50,055 bases of DNA, taken from assembly GCA_030632085.1 (NCBI GenBank), contig DAOVJY010000008.1, positions 1-50,055 on the forward strand, written 5' to 3'. Under the pieces are notes generated by a model. The model ran no database searches. It was given only the letters and a program-made list of their open reading frames with translations, and was not told the DNA's origin. Each line of letters opens with the position of its first letter. Within the stretch, counting starts at the first letter, position 1. This DNA comes from Candidatus Omnitrophota bacterium. GTDB lineage: Bacteria; Omnitrophota; Gorgyraeia; JAGLLT01. Below, in pieces: positions 7,891-15,206 of this stretch. A program made the position numbers and the translations under genes.

Positions 7891-8417
7891 TGCCCCTTTA
7901 TGTAATCTTCTAAAAGTTCTTTTAACTTGCCTCTCGCCCTGGCTAATCGGGACTCCACCGTACCCATCGGGCGCTTAATAACCTCGGCTATCTCTTTATA
8001 CGAAAGCCCCTCATAATCCCTTAAAACAATTACAGACTTAAGTTTCAAAGGTAGGCTTTCTACAGCTTCATTTACAACATCTCTTAATTCTGCCTTTTGG
8101 GCCGTTTCTTTTCGGCTCTCAAGTATCTCTTCGTTTAAAAATAAAGTCTTTACCTTATTTTTTCTTAAATAATTACAAGCAGTATTATAAGTAATCCTAT
8201 AGAGCCAAGTCATAAATGAAGCTTCTTTTTTAAAAGAACTGAGTTTCATATAAGCCTTAATAAAGGCCTCTTGAGCTATATCCTGAGCCCCTTCATAGCT
8301 ATTTGTAAGCTTATAAGCTATATTTATTACTTTATCTTTATGTAAATCTATAAGCCGGCCAAAAGCTGTTTTATCCCCTGCAAGTGCTTGCTCAAGAAAT
8401 TGTTTCTCATCTGTCAT
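7887..8417 (-). CDS. ECF RNA polymerase sigma factor
   Basis: 176 aa sigma-70 family, extracytoplasmic-function class. Region 2: AYKLTNSYEGAQDIAQEAFIKA and SFMTWLYRITYNTACNYLRK. Region 4: LPLKLKSVIVLRDYEGLSYK and AEVIKRPMGTVESRLARARG. It is the first gene of the three-gene stress unit. A TATAAT box lies at 8496-8491, but I could not find a convincing -35 or an ECF-type GGAAC promoter. Confidence 0.92.
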   Translation of the reverse strand: MTDEKQFLEQALAGDKTAFGRLIDLHKDKVINIAYKLTNSYEGAQDIAQEAFIKAYMKLSSFKKEASFMTWLYRITYNTACNYLRKNKVKTLFLNEEILESRKETAQKAELRDVVNEAVESLPLKLKSVIVLRDYEGLSYKEIAEVIKRPMGTVESRLARARGKLKELLEDYIKGQ

Positions 8418-8539
8418 TTAGGAAATTCCCTTTTCATTTATTTAGACACCAATTTGTTTATTTTATTCCCTTTTACTTGAAACTTTTCTAATTATAACGC
8501 GTCAAATTAAAATTTACTGAAAAATTCAACACATCTTAA

Positions 8540-8611
8540 AATCGCTGTAATCTTTCATGAATCTCTGCAATCAGGTTCTTCTTTTTTTTGCGTCAAATTC
8601 GAGGAAGAACC
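8540..8611. repeat. Dispersed 72-bp repeat, copy 1
   Basis: About 90% identical to 36103-36174. It contains the inverted repeat GGTTCTTC...GAAGAACC and the motif AATCTCTGCAATCA. It abuts the stop codon of the polymerase gene; the other copy abuts the stop of the SPFH gene, in the same orientation. The rest of the 8418-8613 gap shows nothing else clear. Confidence 0.8.
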
Positions 8612-8613
8612 TT

Positions 8614-9939
8614 TTATTTTAACCTTAATAAAGGAATATTCAATCTCTTTCTAAAATTCTCACCCTTTAAAAGCTCTAATTTCCTTTCACTTACATTAGA
8701 TCTTGGATGAATGCTGCTATTACGCGTCTTTAAAAACTCAGTCGAACCCAGATGCAAAGTATGCTTCCCAAACTTATTATTAAGCCTATCCGCGGCCCTA
8801 GATAAACTCTTTAACTTCTCTATCTTTAAAATATCGTCAAACAACGTCCTCTCATCATGGCCCTCATTAGCCAGTTTACTTAAAATAACCCCTGTGGCTC
8901 TATATAATATTTTCTCTTTATATATCTTATTAAATAATTCTTCTACAATATCAGTAAAATCCATAGTAGAAGATGAATGCCTGTTTAATTCGGCCTCTAA
9001 ACCATAGGAAGAAAAATCTTGTTTTTTTAGAAAAACTGTAATCTTTTTAACACTCTGTTTATGGCGCCTTAATTTAATAAAAGCTGATTCCATATTTCTA
9101 AATAAATGCGCTTTTACAAAATCCCTCTCCTCCGATGGCGGCATAAAGGTTTTGGTCTTGCTTATAGATAAATACTTATGCTCTACTTCGTCTTTTATGA
9201 CCTCATAGATAGCCATACCCTTCAACTCCAGATAAAGCTCTCTTCCTATTTTGCCCAACACCTTAGAAGCAAATTCTTGCGGCTTATTTACAAAATCATA
9301 TACAGACTTGACTCCGCGTTTATTTAATAAAGCTACACTATTAGGCCCAAACCCACAGACCTCAACTAATGAAACTTCTTTTAAAAATTGGTGCAGTTTA
9401 TAACCCGGTACACAGGTAAATCCGGAAGGTTTATCCTTTTTAGAACATATTTTAGCTAAACTTTTGCTTATACTTAAGCCAACAGAAACGGTAAAATCCA
9501 GTTCCTTTTCAATGGCCTCTTTAATCTTTAAAGCTATTTTTTCATAAGAACAATGATAAACTCTTCTTAAGCCGGTAAGATCACAGAAAGCTTCATCTAT
9601 GGAATACTCTTCCACTTCAGGCGTAAAGCGCCTTAAAATAGAAAACATCCTCTGGGAATATAAACTATAGGTCTCATAATCAGAAGGTAGAATTACACAC
9701 CCCGGACAAATCTTCTCCACCTCAAATAGGCGCATGCCCCTTTTAACCCCCACCCCTTTAGCCTCATAACTGGCACAGGAAACAATCCCTCTTTCCTTTC
9801 CTGTTATGAGAGGCTTACCTTTTAAAGAAGGCTTAACCGCCGCTTCGCAAGAGGTAAAAAAAGCATCGCAGTCCACGTGGATAATGGCTTTAGGATAACT
9901 TGATAAAGTTAAGGGGTAGCTATTTGTATTTTCTGACAT
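8614..9939 (-). CDS. Y-family translesion DNA polymerase
   Basis: 441 aa DinB/UmuC polymerase for copying past DNA damage. Catalytic acidic residues: D23 and D25 (HVDCDAFF) and D115/E116 (YSIDEAF). SASYEAKGVGV-like (CASYEAKGVGVKRGM) is the finger motif; CGFGPNSVALLNKRGVKSVYD is the helix-hairpin-helix; the little-finger domain follows. A C-terminal DRLNNKFGKHTLHLGS is Pol IV-like. It overlaps the end of lexA by 20 bases, with its AGGAGGAG site inside lexA, so it is co-expressed with the SOS repressor. Whether it is Pol IV or Pol V-like cannot be decided here. Confidence 0.92.
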   Translation of the reverse strand: MSENTNSYPLTLSSYPKAIIHVDCDAFFTSCEAAVKPSLKGKPLITGKERGIVSCASYEAKGVGVKRGMRLFEVEKICPGCVILPSDYETYSLYSQRMFSILRRFTPEVEEYSIDEAFCDLTGLRRVYHCSYEKIALKIKEAIEKELDFTVSVGLSISKSLAKICSKKDKPSGFTCVPGYKLHQFLKEVSLVEVCGFGPNSVALLNKRGVKSVYDFVNKPQEFASKVLGKIGRELYLELKGMAIYEVIKDEVEHKYLSISKTKTFMPPSEERDFVKAHLFRNMESAFIKLRRHKQSVKKITVFLKKQDFSSYGLEAELNRHSSSTMDFTDIVEELFNKIYKEKILYRATGVILSKLANEGHDERTLFDDILKIEKLKSLSRAADRLNNKFGKHTLHLGSTEFLKTRNSSIHPRSNVSERKLELLKGENFRKRLNIPLLRLK

Positions 9940-10501
9940 TAGCGATAACTACTCCTCCTATAATAAGTTCCTGCTTGGGTTTTATTAGAGGATATTTTTT
10001 ATTAGCCGGACGCAAATAAACGGCCCGGCCCTTTTTCTCAAAATACTTTAAGGTCCACTCATCATCAACCTGGGCAATTACAATGTCTCCCGTCTTAGGA
10101 ACAACACTTTTATCCACTAATACCAAATCACCCGGATGAATACCGGCATCTATCATAGAATCCCCTTCAACCTTAAGTAAATAAGTTGAAGTTGGGTTAT
10201 TTATTAAATATTCATCTAAAGACATGGTATCCTGCAGCTCTTCTTCCGCGGGAGAAGGAAAGCCGGCAGAAATACTGCCCAATAATTTAACAGGATTATT
10301 TAAATCTCCAGGTAAGAGTTTACCTTTTTCATCAGAAGAAACCAATCCTAAATCTTTTAACTTCCCAATAAGCTTGTAGGCGGCATTCTTAGACCTAAAA
10401 CCAAACAAGGAAGCCGCCTCAGAATAACTTGGCATTCGTTTATTCCTAAGGTAAAACTTCCTTATCTTTTCTATTCTATCTTTAATATCACCCTTTAACA
10501 T
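9920..10501 (-). CDS. lexA: LexA SOS repressor
   Basis: Winged-helix repressor with a self-cleaving S24 peptidase domain. The start is placed at MLKGDIKDRIEK (10501), because an upstream ATG at 10513 overlaps the -10 box. DNA-binding domain about residues 5-60 (RNKRMPSYSEAASLFGF, NAAYKLIGKLKDLGLV). Cleavage site Ala-Gly in SISAGFPSP. Catalytic Ser in VEGDSMIDAGI (S115) and Lys in DEWTLKYF (K152). 193 aa, normal length. It forms an operon with the translesion polymerase. The promoter leaves only about four untranslated bases and no ribosome site, so the message looks leaderless. Confidence 0.93.
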   Translation of the reverse strand: MLKGDIKDRIEKIRKFYLRNKRMPSYSEAASLFGFRSKNAAYKLIGKLKDLGLVSSDEKGKLLPGDLNNPVKLLGSISAGFPSPAEEELQDTMSLDEYLINNPTSTYLLKVEGDSMIDAGIHPGDLVLVDKSVVPKTGDIVIAQVDDEWTLKYFEKKGRAVYLRPANKKYPLIKPKQELIIGGVVIANVRKYK

Positions 10502-10511
10502 AAGTAACTGC

Positions 10512-10541
10512 ATTATAGTGTACGAACGTTTACTATGTCAA
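10512..10541 (-). promoter_or_regulatory. lexA promoter with operator in the spacer
   Basis: -35 TTGACA (10541-10536), an 18-base spacer, -10 TATAAT (10517-10512). A 20-bp imperfect palindrome, TAGTAAACGTTCGTACACTA (10535-10516), fills the spacer with symmetric positions TAGTnnACGnnCGTnnACTA. This is the likely LexA box for self-repression; it differs from the E. coli and Bacillus boxes. Confidence 0.75.
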
Positions 10542-10557
10542 GGGGAAAGTAAACCCA

Positions 10558-10576
10558 TATCACCGCCGCGGTGATA
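10558..10576. repeat. GC-rich REP-like palindrome, copy 1
   Basis: TATCACCGCCGCGGTGATA, perfect apart from the central base. It lies 12 bases after the antitoxin stop codon. The same palindrome borders the RAYT at 14305-14949. Confidence 0.85.
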
Positions 10577-10587
10577 CAGTGGTAATA

Positions 10588-10917
10588 TTATGTTACTTTT
10601 AAACAATGAGTATGTTTCTTGGATTGTTTTGGAAAAGAAATATTAATGTCTCTACCTAAACATTCGGCTATTTTTATTAAAGTGGAGATAGTCAGATTCT
10701 TTTCTTCCCCGGTTTCTATTTGAGAAATAAATTGTTGAGAAGTGCCCAATCGTTTAGCAAGATCAATTTGTCTTAGATTGCTATCTTGCCTTAATTCGGC
10801 AATTTTCTGAGCAAGAGCAACCTTAGCACACTCAACTTCATACAAACGTTTAAACTCTTTGTCTTTAAATTTTTCTTTTAGATCCTTATTTACATTTTCC
10901 AACTTGACTTTTTTCAT
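10588..10917 (-). CDS. HigA-type XRE antitoxin
   Basis: 109 aa. A helix-turn-helix of the Cro/C1 type occupies about residues 37-95 (QKIAELRQDSNLRQIDLAKR, SQQFISQIE, TLIKIAECLGRDINISF). The N-terminal part is a charged helix. It lies 10 bases after a RelE/HigB-like toxin gene, giving the toxin-first order typical of HigBA. It should bind the toxin and repress the promoter at 11296-11324. Confidence 0.85.
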   Translation of the reverse strand: MKKVKLENVNKDLKEKFKDKEFKRLYEVECAKVALAQKIAELRQDSNLRQIDLAKRLGTSQQFISQIETGEEKNLTISTLIKIAECLGRDINISFPKQSKKHTHCLKVT

Positions 10918-10927
10918 TTAAATCACC

Positions 10928-11290
10928 TCATATTTTTTTAAACTTTCCAATTTTATTTTCAATTTCAAGCTTTCGTTTTATGCATATTTTTAAATCTTTT
11001 TGGGAAATCTTTTGTGTGTTCTTTTTTATCGCATGAACTAGTATTGCATTATCTTTTAGATAGAAAAAGTAGAATACTCTGTTGTTCTTTGGCCGTAATT
11101 CATAAATACCTTTTTTTAAATATCCAGTCATTGGGCGCCGCAGATTATTGCCTTGTTTTCTTAATTCGTTAATATATGCATATATTTTTGCCTGTTCTCT
11201 TTTAGTTAACGAATCAATAAATTCCTTAACTGGATTGACATCATCTTCATTTACAAAATAATATACGCTTATTAATCTATCTTTATTCAT
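10928..11290 (-). CDS. HigB/RelE-like toxin (phage Gp49 type)
   Basis: 120 aa small basic protein of the ParE/RelE fold. NPVKEFIDSLTKREQAKIYAYI, RRPMTGYLKKGIYELRPKNN and RVFYFFYLKDNAILVHAIKK match the Gp49/HigB branch, which cuts mRNA on the ribosome. The long Lys-rich tail is usual for the family. The ATG sits five bases after a perfect -10 box, so the transcript appears leaderless. The pair is bordered by two copies of the REP-like palindrome. Confidence 0.87.
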   Translation of the reverse strand: MNKDRLISVYYFVNEDDVNPVKEFIDSLTKREQAKIYAYINELRKQGNNLRRPMTGYLKKGIYELRPKNNRVFYFFYLKDNAILVHAIKKNTQKISQKDLKICIKRKLEIENKIGKFKKI

Positions 11291-11295
11291 CTTAA

Positions 11296-11327
11296 ATTAT
11301 ACAAGATATAACTTGTACTGTCAAGTT
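11296..11327 (-). promoter_or_regulatory. Consensus promoter and operators of the toxin-antitoxin pair
   Basis: -35 TTGACA (11324-11319), a 17-base spacer, -10 TATAAT (11301-11296): a perfect consensus. Two inverted repeats overlap it: AACTTGTACTGTCAAGTT (11310-11327) across the -35, and ACAAGATATAACTTGT (11301-11316) in the spacer. They are the likely antitoxin operators. Confidence 0.8.
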
Positions 11328-11399
11328 ATCCTCAATTTATTCTGAAATTGATTTCATTTATTTGAAAATATTTTCATTATATTATATCCATTCTTCGAA

Positions 11400-11418
11400 C
11401 TGCCGCGGTGGATCAGTG
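11400..11418. repeat. REP-like palindrome, copy 2 (decayed)
   Basis: CTGCCGCGGTGGATCAGTG keeps the GCCGCGGTG core and the right flank seen at 10563-10580, while the left arm is degenerate. It lies eight bases after the yraN stop codon. Confidence 0.6.
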
Positions 11419-11426
11419 TGGCGTGA

Positions 11427-11861
11427 TTACATAGTGATGTTTTCGTAGTGGTTTAGTCGAAGAAGTTTTTTGTCTTTATCGAGAACTACACAGACGGCAT
11501 CTATTCTGTATTGGCCAGTGTACCCTTTGTATTTCATATACATCTGAGCATTTTTTATAACTTTATTTATCTTTTTCCTTATTAAGGATTGTTCCGGCAT
11601 GCCGAACTTATCTCCTGTCCTGGTTCTGACCTCAATAAATACAAGTATATCTTTAAATTGGGCAATTAAGTCGATTTCAGATAATTTTGTTCTATAATTT
11701 GTATCAATTATTTTAAAACCCTTATTCATCAAGTGCTTTTTAGCCAGATTCTCTCCGAGCTGCCCGGTTTTTAGATTATCCTTTTTAGAATTATCGGCAA
11801 TCTTGTTTTGATTTTGATTAACTAACTTCTCTTTGGTGAATATTCTTTTTAATAAAGACAT
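11427..11861 (-). CDS. YraN/UPF0102 nuclease-fold protein
   Basis: 144 aa. The UPF0102 core covers about residues 30-140: TGQLGENLAKKHLMNKGFKI, SEIDLIA and VFIEVRTR. The fold is related to Holliday-junction nucleases (ExD...ExK); here the last Lys of the motif is Arg (EVRTR). About 28 extra polar residues precede the core. It is the last gene of the dprA-comM-yraN set, 10 bases after comM. Related genes sit near rnhB or comM in many genomes; the biochemical role is not settled. Confidence 0.88.
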   Translation of the reverse strand: MSLLKRIFTKEKLVNQNQNKIADNSKKDNLKTGQLGENLAKKHLMNKGFKIIDTNYRTKLSEIDLIAQFKDILVFIEVRTRTGDKFGMPEQSLIRKKINKVIKNAQMYMKYKGYTGQYRIDAVCVVLDKDKKLLRLNHYENITM

Positions 11862-11871
11862 TTTGGCCTTC

Positions 11872-13401
11872 TTATGCTTTTACTCTATATTGCAGGGCTT
11901 CTGCCATATGAGATGAATTGATTTCTTCGCAATTGTCCAAGTCGGCAATGGTCCGGGCTACTTTTATCATCTTATAATAAGCACGAGCTGATAGATGAAA
12001 CGCGGCGGAGGCTTGATGCAATAGTTGCTTTATTTCTTTAGATAAAGGGCAATATTTTTTAATATGCCTGTTTTTCATCTCAGCGTTAGTGTAAACTGGT
12101 TCGTTTGTAAAACGCTGTTTTTGTTTTTGCCTTGCTTTTGAAATACGCTGACGCATTTGCTGAGAATCTTCAAGGGGCTCTTTGAGTTTAGAGTCCCGGC
12201 TTAATTTTTTCGTATCAACAACAGGCAGGTCCACATGAAGGTCGATTCTATCTAAAATTGGCCCGGAAGTTCTTTTTCTATATTCCTGTATCTGCCTTTC
12301 TGTGCAAGTGCATGACTTTTTGGGGTGATTCAGAAATCCGCAGGGACACGGATTGGCCGAAGCAATTAACATAAACTGAGCCGGAAAATTTACCTTTTCC
12401 ATGCTTCTTGATATAGTTAGATTGCCGTCTTCCATGGGCTGCCTGAGAGATTCTATGACCGAACGCGGAAATTCATTAAATTCATCTAAAAACAGCACAC
12501 CTCGATGAGCCAAACTTATATCTCCCGCCTGGGGACGAGAACCACCGCCGATAAGCCCCACTCTGGAAGTCGTGTGATGCGGAGATCGAAAAGGCCGGAT
12601 TTTGATAATTGAACCTTCAGGCGGCATATATCCTGAAGCAGAGTAAATCTTTGTAACTTCAAGAGATTCTTCTTCGGTTAAATTTGGTAAAATCCCCGGT
12701 AAAGCTCTAGCTAACATGGTCTTGCCACATCCCGGAGAACCGGTCATAAATAAATTATGGCCACCGGCTGCCGCAATCTCCATAACCCTTTTGCCTTGTT
12801 CCTGACCGACAACCTCTTTCATGTCAAATTCCGCCTGATTATCAAATACTTTGGCATTCCTCTCTTTATATTCACAAGGAGCAATTGTTTCTTCTTCATT
12901 TGAGAAATGAGCCAACAGGCTTTTAAGATTTTCAACAGGATATACATTCACTCCCTCAATTACAGCCGCTTCATTAGCTGATACTTTTGGAATAAAAAGA
13001 TTATCAATGCCTTTTTCTTTAGCAAATAAAGCTAATAAAAGAGCGCCTTTGGCATGCCTGAGACTACCATCAAGGGATAGTTCCCCAAAAAAAAGACTGC
13101 TTTCAGGCAGTTTAAAATCATTTGTAGAGGACAAGATACCTAAAGCAATCGGCAAATCGTAAAAAGAGCCTTCTTTGGGAACATCAGCCGGTGCTAAATT
13201 AACAACAATGCGGTTGCCGGGAAATTTGAATCCTGAATTCACAATAGCGGTTCTTACTCTTTCCTTGCTTTCATCAACCGCCTTGGAAGGCAGGCCCACT
13301 ATGCCGAATGTAGGAAGGCCTTTTTTGGCCACATCTACCTCTACCTCGACTTTGATAGTATTAAGTCCTGAATTAGTTGCTGAAGGTACTTTGATTAACA
13401 T
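11872..13401 (-). CDS. comM: ComM/YifB magnesium-chelatase-like ATPase
   Basis: 509 aa AAA+ hexameric helicase-like ATPase that in Vibrio promotes branch migration during natural transformation. The N-terminal ChlI-like domain runs to about residue 170. The Walker A motif is GSPGCGKT (221-228), Walker B is GVLFLDEFNEF, and a Cys motif lies at CPCGFLNHPKKSCTC. The C-terminal Mg-chelatase domain ends near ALQYRV. It overlaps dprA by 29 bases, so the two are coupled. Together with dprA it hints at uptake and recombination of foreign DNA; no ComEC or type IV machinery is visible here. Confidence 0.95.
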   Translation of the reverse strand: MLIKVPSATNSGLNTIKVEVEVDVAKKGLPTFGIVGLPSKAVDESKERVRTAIVNSGFKFPGNRIVVNLAPADVPKEGSFYDLPIALGILSSTNDFKLPESSLFFGELSLDGSLRHAKGALLLALFAKEKGIDNLFIPKVSANEAAVIEGVNVYPVENLKSLLAHFSNEEETIAPCEYKERNAKVFDNQAEFDMKEVVGQEQGKRVMEIAAAGGHNLFMTGSPGCGKTMLARALPGILPNLTEEESLEVTKIYSASGYMPPEGSIIKIRPFRSPHHTTSRVGLIGGGSRPQAGDISLAHRGVLFLDEFNEFPRSVIESLRQPMEDGNLTISRSMEKVNFPAQFMLIASANPCPCGFLNHPKKSCTCTERQIQEYRKRTSGPILDRIDLHVDLPVVDTKKLSRDSKLKEPLEDSQQMRQRISKARQKQKQRFTNEPVYTNAEMKNRHIKKYCPLSKEIKQLLHQASAAFHLSARAYYKMIKVARTIADLDNCEEINSSHMAEALQYRVKA

Positions 13402-14254
13402 GATATTTACCTCTTTCTTTAAACAAGATGCCTTTTATTTCCATAAATGAAAGTGTTTTGCCTAGTTCCGAAACAGAAATATTCAAAAAGCGTGCTAAGC
13501 TATCAACTTCTAAAGATTCGCGGTTTAATTCATCTAATATTTTTTGTTCTAGATTTTCTAAACCTCTATAGATTAAGTTAGTCTCTTTTTTATTTTGCCT
13601 TATACTTATATTAAAAAACTTTATGATATCCTCTGCTGAAGTTACAATCTCTGCGCCTTCTTTTATTAATCTTGCTGTACCTATTGAGGTTTTGCTGGTT
13701 AATGGGCCGGGTACGGCAAAAAGTTTTCTGTTATATTTTTTGGCAAACTCAGCTGTAATAAGTGTGCCGCTTTTCTCCGCTGCTTCAATTACCAGTGTTG
13801 CCTGCGATAAACCCGCCACAATTCTATTGCGCTTGGGATAAGTCCAGGCCGCAGGAGGATGACTGCTTTCCAGCTCTGAAATGATAAGGCCATTGTTGTC
13901 TAAAATTTGTTCATATAAATCTTTTTGATAAGCAGGATGTATAATATCAATACCGCAGGGCATAACCGCGATAGTCCTCTTGCCGGCTTCTACTGCTGCC
14001 CTATGCGAATAGGCATCTACTCCAAACATAAACCCTGATATTATAGTTATGCCAGCATTTGCAATTTGTGTAATTAAATTATTGGTTATGGTTTTGCCAT
14101 AAGTGGTTATTCTGCGTGAACCTACTACACTCAGACAGTTTTCAAAGATATCATCATCCCAATCACCTTTAAAGTATAACTTATCAGGTGGGTCATTTAT
14201 CTCTTTTAACCTTTTAGGATACATGGCATCATCTATGTTGATCACTTCATTCAT
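13373..14254 (-). CDS. dprA: DNA processing protein DprA
   Basis: Loads RecA onto incoming single-stranded DNA. 293 aa from the ATG at 14254, which follows AAAGGG; a GTG at 14278 lies inside a REP-like palindrome and is less likely. Rossmann-like core: VVGSRRITTYGK, IISGFMFGVDAYSHRAAVEA, TIAVMPCGIDIIHPA, FPKRNRIVAGLS-like (YPKRNRIVAGLS), SGTLITAEFA, and AVPGPL. The C-terminal winged helix (about 230-290) is present. The N-terminal SAM-like domain of longer DprA proteins is missing. Confidence 0.95.
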   Translation of the reverse strand: MNEVINIDDAMYPKRLKEINDPPDKLYFKGDWDDDIFENCLSVVGSRRITTYGKTITNNLITQIANAGITIISGFMFGVDAYSHRAAVEAGKRTIAVMPCGIDIIHPAYQKDLYEQILDNNGLIISELESSHPPAAWTYPKRNRIVAGLSQATLVIEAAEKSGTLITAEFAKKYNRKLFAVPGPLTSKTSIGTARLIKEGAEIVTSAEDIIKFFNISIRQNKKETNLIYRGLENLEQKILDELNRESLEVDSLARFLNISVSELGKTLSFMEIKGILFKERGKYHVNQSTFSN

Positions 14255-14272
14255 ATTATTATTCCCTTTATG

Positions 14273-14291
14273 TATCACCGCGGCGGTGATA
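14273..14291. repeat. REP-like palindrome, copy 3
   Basis: TATCACCGCGGCGGTGATA. It is the reverse complement of copy 1, so it is inverted relative to copies 1, 2 and 4. It lies 13 bases after the RAYT1 stop codon. Confidence 0.85.
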
Positions 14292-14304
14292 TGTTGGTTA
14301 CTGG

Positions 14305-14949
14305 TTATACGAGTGTTAAGTCTTTTACTTTTTTCAGGCTTCTTTGATAATCTATGGTATCTGTCACAAAACTTTTGTATTCTTCTGTGTTGATATCCAG
14401 AATATTATCAAATTTACAGAATCTTATATGATTTCCGGGAATCCTTATGTATTCCTTGTATGATGAATATGTCCAGTCTTCTGGTTTATCTACTAAATAC
14501 GAAGTAGTAGGATTCAAGTGTATGTAGCGCGTGAGATGCAGTAATTGTTCGTCTGATTCTACTAATACTTTTTTTGTCTTGCCTTGCCATAGCGGCCCTT
14601 TTCTTTTATATTTCGTATTAAAATACCGGGTGTAGCTATTTAAGCTATTATTTAAGAATTTAGAAATACCGTTATCTTGTAATTGCTTTAAAATAAGGTG
14701 GAAGTGAGTAGGCATAAGGCAGTATGCAATGATGTCAATATGTTTTTCTTTATTAGTGTATACTAATTTTTCTAATTTTTGCCTATAGTTCTTCTCTCTG
14801 TTAAAATAAGAAAATCTTTCTGAATTTTTACATTGATAGAATGCTATTGCTTCTAAGAATCTATCAAAATCTGATTTATTATTGAAAATTTTATATCCGG
14901 CAATACTTTTATTTAAAACATGATAAACTTGACCAGTACTTAACTGCAT
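14305..14949 (-). mobile_element. REP-associated tyrosine transposase RAYT1 (CDS)
   Basis: 214 aa Y1/IS200-like transposase that should nick single-stranded DNA at hairpins. HUH motif H82-F-H84 (PTHFHLIL); catalytic Tyr106 in NSYTRYFN. GPLWQGKTKKVLVESDEQLL and RYIHLNPTTSYLV are RAYT signatures. An AAGGA site precedes the ATG. A near-identical GC-rich palindrome lies on each side (13 and 19 bases away, in inverted orientation), as expected of a RAYT with its cognate REPs. It is inserted between a small RNA locus and dprA. Confidence 0.92.
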
Positions 14950-14968
14950 AATTTATTAATCCTTGCTG

Positions 14969-14986
14969 TATCACCGCCGCGGTGGA
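14969..14986. repeat. REP-like palindrome, copy 4
   Basis: TATCACCGCCGCGGTGGA, oriented like copy 1. It lies 19 bases upstream of the RAYT1 start codon and about 17 bases past the end of the small RNA terminator. Confidence 0.85.
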
Positions 14987-15002
14987 ACATTCTACAAAAA
15001 CA

Positions 15003-15134
15003 AAAAAACCTCTGTTGGATATAATTTACCAACAAAGGTTTTACTTCCCCTCTCCGATTAAACGGTTCGGGACCAGCAGAGCTGGTTTTAAAGTCCGGGT
15101 TCCCCCTTCTAACGCGGGACTACTTTAAATTGTG
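15003..15134 (-). ncRNA. Putative small structured RNA, unidentified
   Basis: A stretch of about 130 bases with no reading frame. It has a promoter (15164-15169 and 15141-15146) and an intrinsic terminator: AACCTTTGTTGG / CCAACAGAGGTT followed by seven T (15042-15003). Between them, stems are visible: TTTAAAGT / ACTTTAAA enclosing a G-rich loop AGAAGGGGGAA; the perfect hairpin ACCAGC-TCT-GCTGGT (15085-15071); and CCC-GAA-CCG / CGG-AGA-GGG with a symmetric GAA/AGA internal loop. I do not recognise it as 6S, SRP, tmRNA, RNase P or a known riboswitch. It could also be a leader for RAYT1, but the terminator argues for a free RNA. Confidence 0.6.
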
Positions 15135-15140
15135 TATTTT

Positions 15141-15169
15141 ATTGTAATACTAAAAATAACAAAAAGCAA
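15141..15169 (-). promoter_or_regulatory. Promoter of the small RNA
   Basis: -35 TTGCTT (15169-15164), a 17-base spacer, -10 TACAAT (15146-15141). The predicted start is near 15134. Confidence 0.55.
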
Positions 15170-15206
15170 GAAGTTTTTAAAAAATCTTACTTTTTCACCG
15201 TAATAG

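Noticed and set aside
10501-10513. lexA start at the upstream ATG (MQLLMLKG)
   Set aside because: That ATG overlaps the -10 box and would lie upstream of the predicted transcript start.
10558-14986. GC-rich palindromes as LexA or antitoxin operators
   Set aside because: They lie downstream of genes or outside promoters, and they border RAYT1, so REP elements explain them better.
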